A DNA stretch of 64,000 nucleotides, taken from assembly GCF_022344005.1 (NCBI RefSeq), contig NZ_CP092189.1, positions 1 to 64,000 on the forward strand, given 5' to 3'. Both the position numbers and the translations under genes were made by a program. The stretch comes from Deinococcus sp. KNUC1210. GTDB taxonomy: Bacteria; Deinococcota; Deinococci; Deinococcales; Deinococcaceae. Under the pieces are notes generated by a model. That model searched no databases. It was not told where the DNA came from and worked only from the letters and a program-made list of their open reading frames with translations. Each line of letters begins with the position of its first letter. Within the stretch, counting starts at the first letter, position 1. Shown here one piece after another: positions 46,024-55,544 of the stretch.

Positions 46024-46409
46024 TACCCCGCTGCTGTGTCAACACATACAGCTGTCAACACAGAGAATGGGTGATCGCTCGCGTTCTTTCACAAAGAACA
46101 TAAGATTGGTCTGTGCGAAACCGACTTGACCGCCTGATAGTGGCTCTGTCGTTGTGTGTGGCCCAGGTCAGTGTCTCTGTCATCCGTATATAGGCCGCTG
46201 CTATAAATCTGTCGTCCTAAAACGGCGGTTTGTCTCCGTATTTCTCTTGAATGACGGTGTTTTGGACCGCTACCCTGACCTCTGAACGGCCATGAATTCA
46301 TTTTTGCCCGGTGTGTGTCATGTGTTTTTCATCGCTACCATAGTTGAGGAACAGCTGAACTGAAGGCTCCGCTGAATGCACACCGATAACGGCGGGGCGT
46401 CATCTTCGG

Positions 46410-46438
46410 TTGACGCTCCTGGCGATTCCTTCTAAACT
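46410..46438 (+). promoter_or_regulatory. Promoter for livJ, TTGACG-17-TAAACT
   Basis: TTGACG at 46410-46415 and TAAACT at 46433-46438 with a 17-base spacer. Inverted arms GCGTCA/TGACGC (46397-46402, 46411-46416) overlap the -35 and may be an operator. The transcript would have a leader of about 165 bases before ATG 46611. Confidence 0.65.
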
Positions 46439-46610
46439 CGACATGTCCGTATTCCTCTCAAGTTGACGAATTCAACTGCTCGTGTGCTGATGGTTGGCCG
46501 AGCAACCATTCGCCAATTCTGGGCCGTTTCTCGTGAGTGTACGTTTCCCGTCCACACAGTCTCCTTGGCCATACTGTGTCTGTTGCGGCGGGGACGAAAG
46601 GACTTCGATC

Positions 46611-47777
46611 ATGCGCCAACCTCTTGCTCTGCTGGCTCTGACACTCAGCGCCGCTCTCGGAACTGCCGCCGCCGATAAAGTCACCACGCCCATTCCCATC
46701 GGAATCGGCGTGGCGCAGACCAGCAACACCGCACTTCTCGGACAGGAACAGGTGATCGGGGCGCGTTTTGCCGAGAAATACATCAATGCACGCGGCGGTA
46801 TCAACGGCACACCCATCAAACTGATCTTTCAGGACACGGGCGGCGACGAGGCCGGGGCCATCAACGCCTTTCAGAACCTGATCACCAAAGACAAGGTGGT
46901 CGGCATCGTGGGGCCGACGCTCTCTCAGCAGGCGTTCTCCGCCGATCCCATCGCAGACCGCGCCAAGGTTCCCGTACTGGGGCCGAGCAACACTGCCAAA
47001 GGGATTCCCCAGATCGGGGCATTTATCGCCCGCGTGTCGGCTCCGGTCGCGGTGGTGGCTCCAAACGCCATCAGGCAGGCCCTCAAGCTCGATCCGAAGA
47101 TCAAGAAGGTGGCGGTGCTGTATGCCCAGAACGACGCCTTCTCGGTCAGCGAAACCGGAACCTTTCAGGACACCGCCAAGGCGCAGGGCCTGACGGTGGC
47201 GACGGTGCAGAAATTCCTGACCACCGACACCGATTTCACCACCCAGGTCACGGCGGTCCTGAACGAGAATGTCGATCTGGTGATCGTGTCGGGCCTCGCC
47301 AACGACGGCGGCAATCTGGTCAAGCAGCTGCGGCAGCTGGGGTACAAGGGCAGCATTATCGGCGGCAACGGCCTGAACACCTCCAACATCTTCCCGGTCT
47401 GTCAGCAGTACTGCGACGGCATCATCATCGCGCAGGCGTACAGCCCCGCCCAGCCGAGCGCCAACAACCAGCTGTTCGTCAAGGAATACACCGCGCAGTA
47501 CAAGAAGGCTCCGCCGCAGTTTGCCGCTCAGGCATTTACCGGCGTGCAGGTGATGGTCGATGCCCTGCGAATTCTGGACCGCAAGAAGAAGCTGGCCGAC
47601 TGGGAACTGAGCGATCTGCGCGTGGCGCTGAACGCCCAGATTCTGGTGGGCAAGTACAACACCCCGCTGGGCGCGATCTCGTTCGACAAGGAAGGCGAGC
47701 TGAATCAGGCCGCCTTCTACGTCGCGCAGATCAAGATGAAGGACGCCAAGACCGGTACCTTCGTCTTCCTGAAGTAA
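46611..47777 (+). CDS. livJ: Branched-chain amino acid ABC transporter binding protein
   Basis: A 388-residue exported protein. The signal peptide MRQPLALLALTLSAALGTAAA leads into a LivJ-type type 1 periplasmic-binding fold: PIPIGIGVAQTSNTALLGQEQVIGARF, INGTPIKLIFQDTGGDEAGAINAFQNLI and VVGIVGPTLSQQA. It is the first gene of livJHMGF. AAAGGA precedes ATG 46611 by about 9 bases; longer starts lie in the leader. Leucine, isoleucine and valine are the expected ligands, but related proteins bind amides or urea. The downstream 2-oxoacid dehydrogenase operon fits branched-chain amino acid use. Confidence 0.92.
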   Translation: MRQPLALLALTLSAALGTAAADKVTTPIPIGIGVAQTSNTALLGQEQVIGARFAEKYINARGGINGTPIKLIFQDTGGDEAGAINAFQNLITKDKVVGIVGPTLSQQAFSADPIADRAKVPVLGPSNTAKGIPQIGAFIARVSAPVAVVAPNAIRQALKLDPKIKKVAVLYAQNDAFSVSETGTFQDTAKAQGLTVATVQKFLTTDTDFTTQVTAVLNENVDLVIVSGLANDGGNLVKQLRQLGYKGSIIGGNGLNTSNIFPVCQQYCDGIIIAQAYSPAQPSANNQLFVKEYTAQYKKAPPQFAAQAFTGVQVMVDALRILDRKKKLADWELSDLRVALNAQILVGKYNTPLGAISFDKEGELNQAAFYVAQIKMKDAKTGTFVFLK

Positions 47778-47841
47778 AGAAGTGGGAAGCCGGGCGTGGA
47801 AGAGGGTCAGGCCGTGCCCACTCCCGGCTTCCGGGGGTTGA

Positions 47842-48810
47842 ATGACCGATCTGCTGCAAAATCTGATCAACGGCCTCGCCATCGGCAGCGTGTATGCCAT
47901 CTTCGCACTCGGGTACACGCTGGTCTTTTCCATTCTGGGCATCATCAACTTCGCACACGGCGCGGTGTTTACGCTCGGCGCGTATTTCACGTACACGCTG
48001 GTGGTCGGTCAGTTCGAGAACAACGGCCTGATCAAGGGCTTGAACCTGTTTCCTGCCGGTTCGCCGTTTCACGGTACGCCCTGGGCCTTTGCGCTGGCTG
48101 CCCTCCTCGGGGCCACGCTGTCGGGGCTGGTGGCTGTGCTGATCGAGCGGCTGGCCTTCCGGCCCATGCGGGCACGCGGCGCAGATCCGCTGCTGGCGCT
48201 GGTCAGCAGCCTGGGCGTGGCACTCGTCATCGTGAACCTGATTCAGATTCTGGTCGGGGCCGAGAGTTACAACTTTCCGCCCGACATCTACGGCGACCTG
48301 AAACCCGCGCTGATCCTGCACGTGGGCGGCAAGCTGATCGTGGTGCGAACTGTGCAGGTCATCATCTTTGCCGTCAGCATGCTGCTGCTGCTGATTCTGG
48401 GCTACGTGATCGGACGGACGCGCACCGGCAAGGCGCTGCGGGCGGTGGCCGAGAATCCCGCGACAGCCAGTCTGCTGGGCATCAGCGTGTCGCGCTTCAT
48501 CGTCATCACCTTCTTTCTGTCGGGCTTTCTGGGCGGTCTGGCCGGAACGCTGGTGAGCACGGCGTTCAGCGTGGCGGGACCATATTTCGGCGTCACCTAT
48601 GGCCTGAAAGGGCTGGCGGTGATCGTGCTGGGCGGCCTGGGCAGCATTCCCGGCGCGGTGGTGGGCGGTCTGGTCATCGGTCTGGCCGAGGCGTTTGTGC
48701 CTGCCCAGTACAGCGCCTACCGGGAGGCGGTGGCCTTCGCGCTGCTGTTCGTGATGCTGCTGCTGCGCCCTCAGGGGTTGTTGGGGCAGCGGCTGATTCA
48801 GAAGGTGTAG
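47842..48810 (+). CDS. livH: Branched-chain amino acid ABC transporter permease LivH
   Basis: A 322-residue permease with about eight helices. LivH motifs: LLQNLINGLAIGSVYAIFALGYTLVFSILGIINFAHG at the N-terminus and the coupling region GRTRTGKALRAVAENPATASLLGI, followed by GLKGLAVIVLGGLGSIPGAVVGG. It forms the channel with LivM. Confidence 0.95.
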   Translation: MTDLLQNLINGLAIGSVYAIFALGYTLVFSILGIINFAHGAVFTLGAYFTYTLVVGQFENNGLIKGLNLFPAGSPFHGTPWAFALAALLGATLSGLVAVLIERLAFRPMRARGADPLLALVSSLGVALVIVNLIQILVGAESYNFPPDIYGDLKPALILHVGGKLIVVRTVQVIIFAVSMLLLLILGYVIGRTRTGKALRAVAENPATASLLGISVSRFIVITFFLSGFLGGLAGTLVSTAFSVAGPYFGVTYGLKGLAVIVLGGLGSIPGAVVGGLVIGLAEAFVPAQYSAYREAVAFALLFVMLLLRPQGLLGQRLIQKV

Positions 48811-48910
48811 AGGCCGTGGGTCGTCGGCGACGCGCTCTGAGCAGCACAGAGCTTCGCTGCTGCCCGCTCTCCTGTCGCTCAGCGCTCGCTGCCCATTTCA
48901 GAAGGAGAAC

Positions 48911-49849
48911 ATGGATTTCCTGCAAACCTACGGCTTCCTGATCGTCACCATGCTTCAGCAGGGGCTGCTGGGTCTGAGCCTGTATTTTCCCCTGATGGCG
49001 GGCCAGCTGTCGCTCGCCAGTCCCGGTTTCTATGCGCTGGGCGGTTATATCGCGGCCATCATCCTGACCAGTCCGGCGTTTGCTGGCTGGCGAGACGCGC
49101 TGGGCGGCTGGATCTTCCCACTCACCTGGCTGCTGGCGGCGCTCGCCTCGGCGCTGCTGGGTGTCATCGTGGGCGTGCCTGCTCTGCGGCTGCGCGGCAT
49201 CTATCTCGCGCTTGCCACCATCGCCTTCGTGCAGATTTTGCAGGTGGTCAGCCTGAATCTGGAGATCACCGGGGGCGCGGTGGGACTGTTCGGCATTCCG
49301 CAGGCGTTCGGCTTTGAAGACCGCTGGCAGTACATCTGGGTTTTCCTGCCGCTCACGGTGCTGGTGCTGCTGTTCGCCCGTCAGCTGGAGCGCTCGCGTG
49401 TGGGAAGGGCGCTGCGGGCCATCCGCGAGGACGAACTGGCCGCCGATGCGGTGGGGATTTCTCCGACCCGCTACAAGGTGCTGGCCTTTGTGATCGGAGC
49501 GGCGCTGGCAGGCATTGTCGGGGCCATGAGTGCGCCCTTCCTGAATACCTGGAATGCCCGGCAGGGCACCTTCGACGCCTCCATCGCCTTCCTCGCCTAT
49601 ACCCTGATCGGAGGCAGCCGCAGCCTGTGGGGGCCGCTGCTGGGCGGGGCACTGCTGTCCAGCCTGCCCGAGCTGCTGCGCGGTCTGGCCGACTGGCGGC
49701 TGGTCATCAACGGATTGGTACTGGTGGTCGCCAGTCTGTACCTGCCGCAGGGCATCGTGGGGGCGCTGTCGAGGTTGCGCCGACCCACACCGCCGAAGCG
49801 CCCGCCTGTTGCTCCACCGCCCACCCTGCCGCTCGGAGACGTGCCTTGA
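48911..49849 (+). CDS. livM: Branched-chain amino acid ABC transporter permease LivM
   Basis: A 312-residue permease behind an AGAAGGAG site. LivM landmarks are LSLASPGFYALGGYIAA, LRLRGIYLALATIAFVQI, GRALRAIREDELAADAVGI and LAYTLIGGSRSLWGPLLGG. The C-terminal tail is Pro-rich. The stop overlaps the TTG start of livG (TTGA). Confidence 0.95.
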   Translation: MDFLQTYGFLIVTMLQQGLLGLSLYFPLMAGQLSLASPGFYALGGYIAAIILTSPAFAGWRDALGGWIFPLTWLLAALASALLGVIVGVPALRLRGIYLALATIAFVQILQVVSLNLEITGGAVGLFGIPQAFGFEDRWQYIWVFLPLTVLVLLFARQLERSRVGRALRAIREDELAADAVGISPTRYKVLAFVIGAALAGIVGAMSAPFLNTWNARQGTFDASIAFLAYTLIGGSRSLWGPLLGGALLSSLPELLRGLADWRLVINGLVLVVASLYLPQGIVGALSRLRRPTPPKRPPVAPPPTLPLGDVP

Positions 49850-50607
49850 GCGTCCCGGTGTTGCAGCTCAGTGGTCTGACCCGCCGATTCGGGGGCCTGA
49901 TCGCCGTCAACAACGTCTCGTTCGAGGTGCAGGAAGGTGAAATCTTCGGACTCATCGGGCCAAACGGAGCAGGAAAGACCACGCTCTTCAACCTGATGAC
50001 CGGCCTGACACCGCCCAGCAGCGGCCGCCTGCTGTACCACGGTTCAGATATCACCGCCCAGCAGCCGCATACCATCGCAGAAAAAGGAATCGCGCGAACC
50101 TTCCAGAACATCCGGCTGTTCAAGTCGCTCAGCGCTCTGGAAAACATCAAGATCGCCCGCCATGCTCGGACCCGTGCTGGTCTACTGGCTGGCGTCTTCG
50201 GGCGCGACAGGGCCGAGGAACGTGCGGTAGACGAGCGGGCCTGGGCGCTGCTCGATCTGGTGGGCCTGAGCAACAAAGCCGGGCAGGAAGCGCAGAATTT
50301 CAGTTACGGCGATCAGCGGCGGCTGGAAATTGCGCGGGCGCTCGCCACCGATCCGCGGGTGCTGCTGCTCGACGAACCCGCCGCCGGAATGAATACCAGC
50401 GAAAAGGGCGAGCTGACCGCGTTTATCCGCCGCGTTCAGCAGGAATTTCGTCTGACGGTGCTGGTGATCGAGCATCATGTGCCGCTGGTCATGAAGCTGT
50501 GTGACCGGGTGGCGGTGCTGAATTTCGGGGAGCTGATCGCGGTGGGCGACCCGGCGAGCGTGCAGCGGGATCCGAAGGTCATCGAAGCGTATCTGGGCGG
50601 GTCATAA
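49846..50607 (+). CDS. livG: Branched-chain amino acid ABC transporter ATPase LivG
   Basis: A 253-residue ATPase. Walker [10 protein letters not shown], the Q-loop region [10 protein letters not shown], the signature [16 protein letters not shown], Walker [13 protein letters not shown] and switch His in VLVIEHH are present; the segment [20 protein letters not shown] is LivG-specific. TTG 49846 overlaps the livM stop; GTG 49858 is an alternative start. Confidence 0.94.
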   Translation: MSVPVLQLSGLTRRFGGLIAVNNVSFEVQEGEIFGLIGPNGAGKTTLFNLMTGLTPPSSGRLLYHGSDITAQQPHTIAEKGIARTFQNIRLFKSLSALENIKIARHARTRAGLLAGVFGRDRAEERAVDERAWALLDLVGLSNKAGQEAQNFSYGDQRRLEIARALATDPRVLLLDEPAAGMNTSEKGELTAFIRRVQQEFRLTVLVIEHHVPLVMKLCDRVAVLNFGELIAVGDPASVQRDPKVIEAYLGGS

Positions 50608-50622
50608 CATGGGAGAACGGTA

Positions 50623-51332
50623 ATGGCGCTGCTGGAACTGGACAACCTGAGCGTGAACTACGGCGCGGTTCAGGCGGTGCGCGACGTTTCGCTGACCGTC
50701 GAGGAAGGAGAAACCGTGACGCTGATCGGGGCGAACGGAGCCGGGAAGACCACCACGCTGCGGGCGATCTCACGGATGGTGCGGGCCAGCGAGGGCCACG
50801 TGCGCTTTGCCGGGCGCGATCTGGCCCGCCTGCCCCCGACGAGGCCGTGCGGCTGGGCATCGCGCAGAGTCCGGAAGGGCGGCAGGTGCTGGCGCGGCAG
50901 TCGGTGGAAGACAATCTGGTGCTGGGCGCGTACACCCGCCGGAACACCGCCGAGATACGCGCCGACCTCGAACGGCAGTACCGGCGGTTTCCGCGCCTGC
51001 GCGAGCGCCGTACCCAGCTCGCGGGCACGCTGTCGGGCGGCGAACAGCAGATGCTCGCCATCGCCCGCGCCCTGATGAGCCGCCCGAAACTGTTGCTGCT
51101 CGACGAGCCGAGCCTGGGTCTGGCTCCGATCATCGTGCTGGAGATTTTCCGCATCATTCAGGAGCTGAGCGAAGCGGGCGTGACCATGCTGCTGGTCGAG
51201 CAGAATGCCCGGCTCGCCATGCAGAACAGCCACCGCACCTACGTCATGGAGGCCGGGCAGATCATGTTCAGCGGCGCGTCTGCCGAGATGGTCAACGACG
51301 AACGCGTGATTCAGGCGTACCTGGGCGGCTAA
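50623..51332 (+). pseudogene. livF: Branched-chain amino acid ABC transporter ATPase LivF, frame broken once
   Basis: The frame from ATG 50623 has Walker [10 protein letters not shown] and runs to DLARLPP, then leaves. The correct frame continues as [25 protein letters not shown], with signature [16 protein letters not shown], Walker [12 protein letters not shown] and LVEQNARLA. One C missing from the run 50833-50837 joins them into 236 residues, the normal LivF length. The intact motifs favour sequence error. It completes the livJHMGF set. Confidence 0.88.
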
Positions 51333-51385
51333 GCAAAGGCTTCTCAATCATATCTTCATCTGAATTGTCGTTATCGTAAATCCCT

Positions 51386-51414
51386 TTGACAATCAGCTCA
51401 TCTTCGGATGAAAT
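51386..51414 (+). promoter_or_regulatory. Promoter for the amylase gene
   Basis: A perfect TTGACA (51386-51391) is followed after 17 bases by TGAAAT (51409-51414), 9 bases before ATG 51424. TTCATC/GATGAA arms flank the region (51355 and 51407). The leader would be very short. Confidence 0.55.
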
Positions 51415-51423
51415 AAGGCCACA

Positions 51424-54400
51424 ATGAAACGCTTCCAATTTGCTGGGCGCCTCGGTGCCGTGGCCGTCCTGTCGCTGTCGCTGGCTTCGTGCAATCTCTT
51501 TGCTCAGACGACGCCGACACCGACCAACCGTACGTGGCAGGACGAGAGCATCTATTTTGCCCTGACCGACAGATTCGCCAACGGCGACCCCAGCAACGAC
51601 AACGGGGCCAACCGGGACGCGGGCGACCGCGCCGACAAGACCAATCCGCTCGGCTGGCACGGCGGCGACTGGAAGGGCATTCAGCAGAAAATCGAGAGCG
51701 GCTATTTCAAGAGTCTGGGCTTCACGGCCATCTGGATCAGTCCGGTGGTGCTTCAGGTGCCGAGCATTCCGGTGGCCGACGGCCCCAACCAGGGCAAGCA
51801 GTTCGCCGGGTATCACGGGTACTGGGCCGAGGACTTCTTCAAGACCGATCCGCACTTCGGCAGCCAGGCCGACCTGAAAGCCCTGGTGGACAGCGCCCAC
51901 AAGAACGGTCTGAAAGTCATTCAGGATGTGGTGGTCAATCACGCCGGTTACAATTCCTCGCTGACCACGCTGCACCCCGACTGGTTCCATACCCAGGCCG
52001 ACTGCGCCGCCAGCACCAACACCGATCAGGACTGCGCTCTGGCGGGGCTGCCCGATTTCAAGCAGAACGTGCCCGCCGTGACCACCTACCTGAACGACTT
52101 CGTGAGCTACTGGCAGAAGAATGTGGGGATCGACGGACTGCGGATCGACACCATGAAGCACGTGACCGACGACTACTGGCGGCAGTTTTTCGCGGCGGGC
52201 GGCGCGGGCGATCCCAGCAAGCTGTGGTCGGTGGGCGAGGTCTTCAACGGCGATCCGGCGTTCGTGGCGCGGTACATGGATCAGCTGGGTGCGCCGAGCG
52301 TCTTCGACTTCCCGCTGTACTTCGCCATCAAGGACAACCTGTCGAGTGCGTCGGGCAGCCTCGACGCACTGGCCGATACGCTGGCCCGCGACAGCGCCTA
52401 CAAAGATCCGTCGCGCCTCACCACCTTCGTCGATAACCACGATGTGCCGCGCTTCGTGTCGGAGGTGCAGAGCCGGGGCGGCACCGCTGCCGAAGCCGCC
52501 CAGCGCCTCGATCTGGCCCTCAGCCTGATGTATGCGTCTCGCGGCACACCCAGCGTGTACCAGGGCACCGAGATCGCGCAGGCGGGCAAGGGCGATCCGT
52601 ATAACTACGTGCTGGGCGAGGGAAACCGCGAAGATATGAACTTTGCGGCAGTGGACAGCAGCCCGACGGCTGCCCGACTGAAGGCGCTGTCGGCGGCCCG
52701 TGCAGCCTCGCCTGCCCTGCGGCACGGCATCCAGCAGGAACTGTGGCGGCCCAACGGCGGTGCACCGATCTATGCTTTCCGGCGCGTGCTGACAGGTCAG
52801 CAGCCGGTGGTGGCGGTCATGAACAACGGTTCGAGCGATCTCGATCTCAGCACCCTTCCCGGTGGCGGCATTCCGCTGCTCGGCACCTTTGGGGCGGGTG
52901 CACTCAGCGAACTGACCGGCCGGGCGGCGCTCACCGTTTCGGGCGGCAAGCTGGTCGGCACCGTTCCGGCACGCACCCTGCTCCTGCTGAGCGGCACGGC
53001 GGGCAGTGGCGCGGGCACCACCGTCAATCCGGCATTGCCCGACGTGACCGCCCTGAGCGCCACCCCCGGCGACGGCGCGGTGGGCCTGAGCTGGACGCCC
53101 GGCACCAGCAGCGATGTGAGCGGCTACCGCGTGTACCAGACGGCGGCGGGCAGCACCGAACGCCTGCTGAACTTCGCGCCGCTGCCCGCCAGCGCAACCG
53201 GCTACGTGGCACGCGGCCTGACCAACGGCACGGCGTATACCTTCCGGGTGGTGGCGGTCGACAGCCAGGGGCGCGAGTCCAAGGGTGTGAGCGCCAGCGC
53301 TGCACCCAGCGACAAGAACACCGTCAAGGTCACGTTCACCGTGGATGCCCGGAATCAGGGCAACGGAGCCATCGAGCTGCGGCGCTTCGACACCGGCAGC
53401 CAGATTGCCTACCCGATGACCCAGGACACACGCGGCATCTGGAAGACGAGTATCGATCTGCCGCTGTACCGCGAAGTGAAGTTCAAGTTCGGCAACAGTG
53501 CCAGCGGCGCGAAGAACAGTGGCTACGAGGCCCCCAACCAGTCTGACCGTGCGCTCACCGTCACGCCGGGCGCGTCGTACTCCGGCACCTACGATTACAT
53601 CAGCAAGGCGGTGCCGACCACCACCATCGAGGGCCGCGTGACCGGGGCGGGCGCACCAGTCGCGGGCGCACTCGTCAGCGGCAACGATCCGGAGTTCGAC
53701 TACGCGCTCACCTTTGCAGACGGCACGTACACCGCCTTTGCGAGCGGTGCCCAGACGCTGAAGGCCAGCGCCGCCGGATTCCTGACCAGCAGCGCTCAGT
53801 CGGTCACCGCGCCCGCGACCGGCATCAATTTCGATCTGGCCCGTGACCAGCGGACCAAATACACCATCGACGGCGATCTGAGCGACTGGACTGCGCCGAA
53901 GGTCAAGCTGAGCAGTGCGGCGGAGGGTGTCTTCGGCCCCGACAACAACTGGCTCACGCTCCAGGCCGACAGCGACGACACCTATCTGTATCTGGCCTAC
54001 ACCTACCGCGTGTCGGGTAACAGCGCCATCCTGTATCTCGACACGGCAGCGGGCGGCGCACTCAAGGCCGACGGATTCAACGCCTGGGCGCGGGCCGCCG
54101 ATCTCGCGGGCGGGGCCGATTACTTCCTGGCACGCTACGAGAATCAGGCCGCGCAGCTTCGCCATGTGGACAGCGACACGGCTACCACCGAGGTGAACGC
54201 CGCCGACTACCAGCAGGCCAGCAAGGGCACGCTGCCCGCGCAGAGCTTCGAGGTGGCGATTCCCTGGACGAAACTGGGCTACTCCGGCAAGCCCACCACT
54301 CCGATCAAACTGTTCGGCGGCATCTTCGGTGGCGACAACTACGGAGCCGGTGACATCGTGCCAGACGCGGGCAGCACGCCTGCCGGGGCCAACACCATCG

Positions 54401-54459
54401 GCACCGAGGCCCAGCAGCGCCGCGCCACCTTCACCGAGGGCCTGACGCTGAATCCCTGA
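51424..54459 (+). CDS. Multidomain GH13 alpha-amylase lipoprotein
   Basis: A 1011-residue secreted lipoprotein with lipobox LASC at about residues 20-23. The GH13 catalytic domain (about 35-530) has the four conserved regions: DVVVNH (about 170), GLRIDTMKHV with nucleophile Asp242, GEVF with Glu272, and FVDNHD with Asp340. An fn3 domain follows (about 535-625), then a starch-binding-like beta domain (about 632-725), a carboxypeptidase-regulatory-like domain (TIEGRVTGAGAPVAGALVSG, about 733-805), and a C-terminal DOMON/glucodextranase-like domain (YTIDGDLSDWTAPKVKL onward, 815-1011). It would digest starch-type glucans at the cell surface. Confidence 0.93.
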   Translation: MKRFQFAGRLGAVAVLSLSLASCNLFAQTTPTPTNRTWQDESIYFALTDRFANGDPSNDNGANRDAGDRADKTNPLGWHGGDWKGIQQKIESGYFKSLGFTAIWISPVVLQVPSIPVADGPNQGKQFAGYHGYWAEDFFKTDPHFGSQADLKALVDSAHKNGLKVIQDVVVNHAGYNSSLTTLHPDWFHTQADCAASTNTDQDCALAGLPDFKQNVPAVTTYLNDFVSYWQKNVGIDGLRIDTMKHVTDDYWRQFFAAGGAGDPSKLWSVGEVFNGDPAFVARYMDQLGAPSVFDFPLYFAIKDNLSSASGSLDALADTLARDSAYKDPSRLTTFVDNHDVPRFVSEVQSRGGTAAEAAQRLDLALSLMYASRGTPSVYQGTEIAQAGKGDPYNYVLGEGNREDMNFAAVDSSPTAARLKALSAARAASPALRHGIQQELWRPNGGAPIYAFRRVLTGQQPVVAVMNNGSSDLDLSTLPGGGIPLLGTFGAGALSELTGRAALTVSGGKLVGTVPARTLLLLSGTAGSGAGTTVNPALPDVTALSATPGDGAVGLSWTPGTSSDVSGYRVYQTAAGSTERLLNFAPLPASATGYVARGLTNGTAYTFRVVAVDSQGRESKGVSASAAPSDKNTVKVTFTVDARNQGNGAIELRRFDTGSQIAYPMTQDTRGIWKTSIDLPLYREVKFKFGNSASGAKNSGYEAPNQSDRALTVTPGASYSGTYDYISKAVPTTTIEGRVTGAGAPVAGALVSGNDPEFDYALTFADGTYTAFASGAQTLKASAAGFLTSSAQSVTAPATGINFDLARDQRTKYTIDGDLSDWTAPKVKLSSAAEGVFGPDNNWLTLQADSDDTYLYLAYTYRVSGNSAILYLDTAAGGALKADGFNAWARAADLAGGADYFLARYENQAAQLRHVDSDTATTEVNAADYQQASKGTLPAQSFEVAIPWTKLGYSGKPTTPIKLFGGIFGGDNYGAGDIVPDAGSTPAGANTIGTEAQQRRATFTEGLTLNP

Positions 54460-54479
54460 AAAAGAAAAGTGAGTCATCT

Positions 54480-54512
54480 GGCGAGGTCGTCCGGTCCACG
54501 GGCGACCTCGCC
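54480..54512. terminator. Terminator after the amylase gene
   Basis: GGCGAGGTCGTCCG pairs with CGGGCGACCTCGCC (one mismatch) around a 5-base loop, with CCTGTTTGCGTTT following. It lies between convergent genes and may serve both strands. Confidence 0.8.
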
Positions 54513-54572
54513 GCCTGTTTGCGTTTCCTACAGATCGGTCTGTTCGTCTCCGTGTGCCTTTCAGCGCGGTGC

Positions 54573-55292
54573 TCAGGCAGGCCGTGTCTGCACTCCGTCT
54601 GCGGCCAGCGCGGTTTCCAGCCGCAGCGTGGCCGGGTGTCTGTGTATCGCCGCACCGATGTCCAGTCGGTCTTCCAGTTCGTGCAGATGTTCGTCCATCA
54701 GCGCGGCAGCCTGATCGGCATCGCCGCGCTCCAGCGCCCCGAGCAGTTCGCTGTGGTCGTGGTTGGGGCAGGTGGGCGCGTCGGGTACGGCGTACAGCAT
54801 CAGGGCCAGCGAGCTGCGGGCGATCAGTTCGCGCAGAAAGCCCAGCAGCAGGCGGTTTGCCCCCAGCCCCGCCAGGGTCAGATGAAACTCGCCCGACAGC
54901 CGGATCGAGGCCGAGCGGTCACGGCGCGTCAGAGCGCGGGCCTCTTCCGCCAGATTTTCCCTCAGTCGCTGCCCGTCGGCGGGCTTCCAGTGGGTGCAGG
55001 CGTCGCGCACCAGCTGCGCCTCGATCACCCGGCGGGCCTGAAAAATCTCGGCCACCTCGCTCGGTTCCGGCTGCCAGACCCGCGCCCCCACGTTGGGCAC
55101 GAGTTCCAGATAGCCCGCCTCGCTCAGCCGCAGCAGGACCCGGCGCATTCGCTCGCGGCTGACTCCGTAGAGCGCCGAGAGCCGCTGCTCGGGCAGCCGC
55201 ATGCCCGGCGGCAGCCGCTGCTCGACCATCGCCAGCACGACCTGCTCGTAAATCTGCTGTTCCCGTGTGTTCGATTCTGGAAGTGGAGGCAT
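54573..55292 (-). CDS. GntR-family regulator, FCD type
   Basis: A 239-residue regulator. The winged helix has YEQVVLAMVEQRLPPGMRLPEQRLSALYGVSRERMRRVLLRLSEAGYLELVPNVGARV, and the FCD ligand domain has EIFQARRVIEAQLVRDA, the metal-site HLTLAGLG and the C-terminal HDHSELLGALERGDADQAAALMDEHL. It is divergent from the NCS1 permease/allantoinase operon and should control it. The palindrome ATTGTGCACAAT at 55455-55466 is the likely site. Inducer, perhaps a purine-degradation intermediate, is inference. Confidence 0.92.
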   Translation of the reverse strand: MPPLPESNTREQQIYEQVVLAMVEQRLPPGMRLPEQRLSALYGVSRERMRRVLLRLSEAGYLELVPNVGARVWQPEPSEVAEIFQARRVIEAQLVRDACTHWKPADGQRLRENLAEEARALTRRDRSASIRLSGEFHLTLAGLGANRLLLGFLRELIARSSLALMLYAVPDAPTCPNHDHSELLGALERGDADQAAALMDEHLHELEDRLDIGAAIHRHPATLRLETALAADGVQTRPA

Positions 55293-55449
55293 GAAGTGCA
55301 GTCATTCTGCCACAGCGTTCCTGACGAACATATTTCCGGGATGTGCAGAGAAACGCTCACGCTTTGGGAAAATTTTAGGATGGGATTTCAGATTAGGCAG
55401 ATGCTCTGCAAAATGTAACAAATTTTCTGTACAACTTGCACACGCTGGC

Positions 55450-55478
55450 TTGACATTGTGCACAATCGCTGCCACGAT
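55450..55478 (+). promoter_or_regulatory. Promoter and operator of the allantoin operon
   Basis: TTGACA (55450-55455), a 17-base spacer and CACGAT (55473-55478). The perfect palindrome ATTGTGCACAAT (55455-55466) covers the spacer next to the -35 and fits the TNGTNNACNA pattern of FCD-GntR regulators. A partial second site, CTGTACAA, is at 55427-55434. Confidence 0.7.
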
Positions 55479-55544
55479 GGTGAGGCAGATGACGTTCGGC
55501 TATGGGGGTGAGCGGCTCCCGCGTCTCGTGCAGGAGGGAACACC

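Larger units (their letters stand above)
45988..46610. other. Intergenic region ahead of the liv operon
   Basis: About 620 bases, less GC-rich than the genes, with no convincing coding frame. It holds the minus-strand promoter at 45995-46023, a perfect hairpin GTTCTTT-CAC-AAAGAAC at 46083-46099, and the plus-strand promoter at 46410-46438. Small frames at 46089-46301 (minus) and 46463-46678 (plus) lack ribosome sites or are shadows. Confidence 0.55.

Noticed and set aside
46089..46301. A 70-codon minus-strand frame in the liv control region
   Set aside because: No initiation signals and irregular composition; it also covers a hairpin, consistent with non-coding DNA.
51292..54477. A 1061-codon minus-strand open frame opposite the amylase
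   Set aside because: Arg/Gly/Val/His-rich antisense shadow without recognisable domains; the plus strand encodes the complete GH13 motif set.
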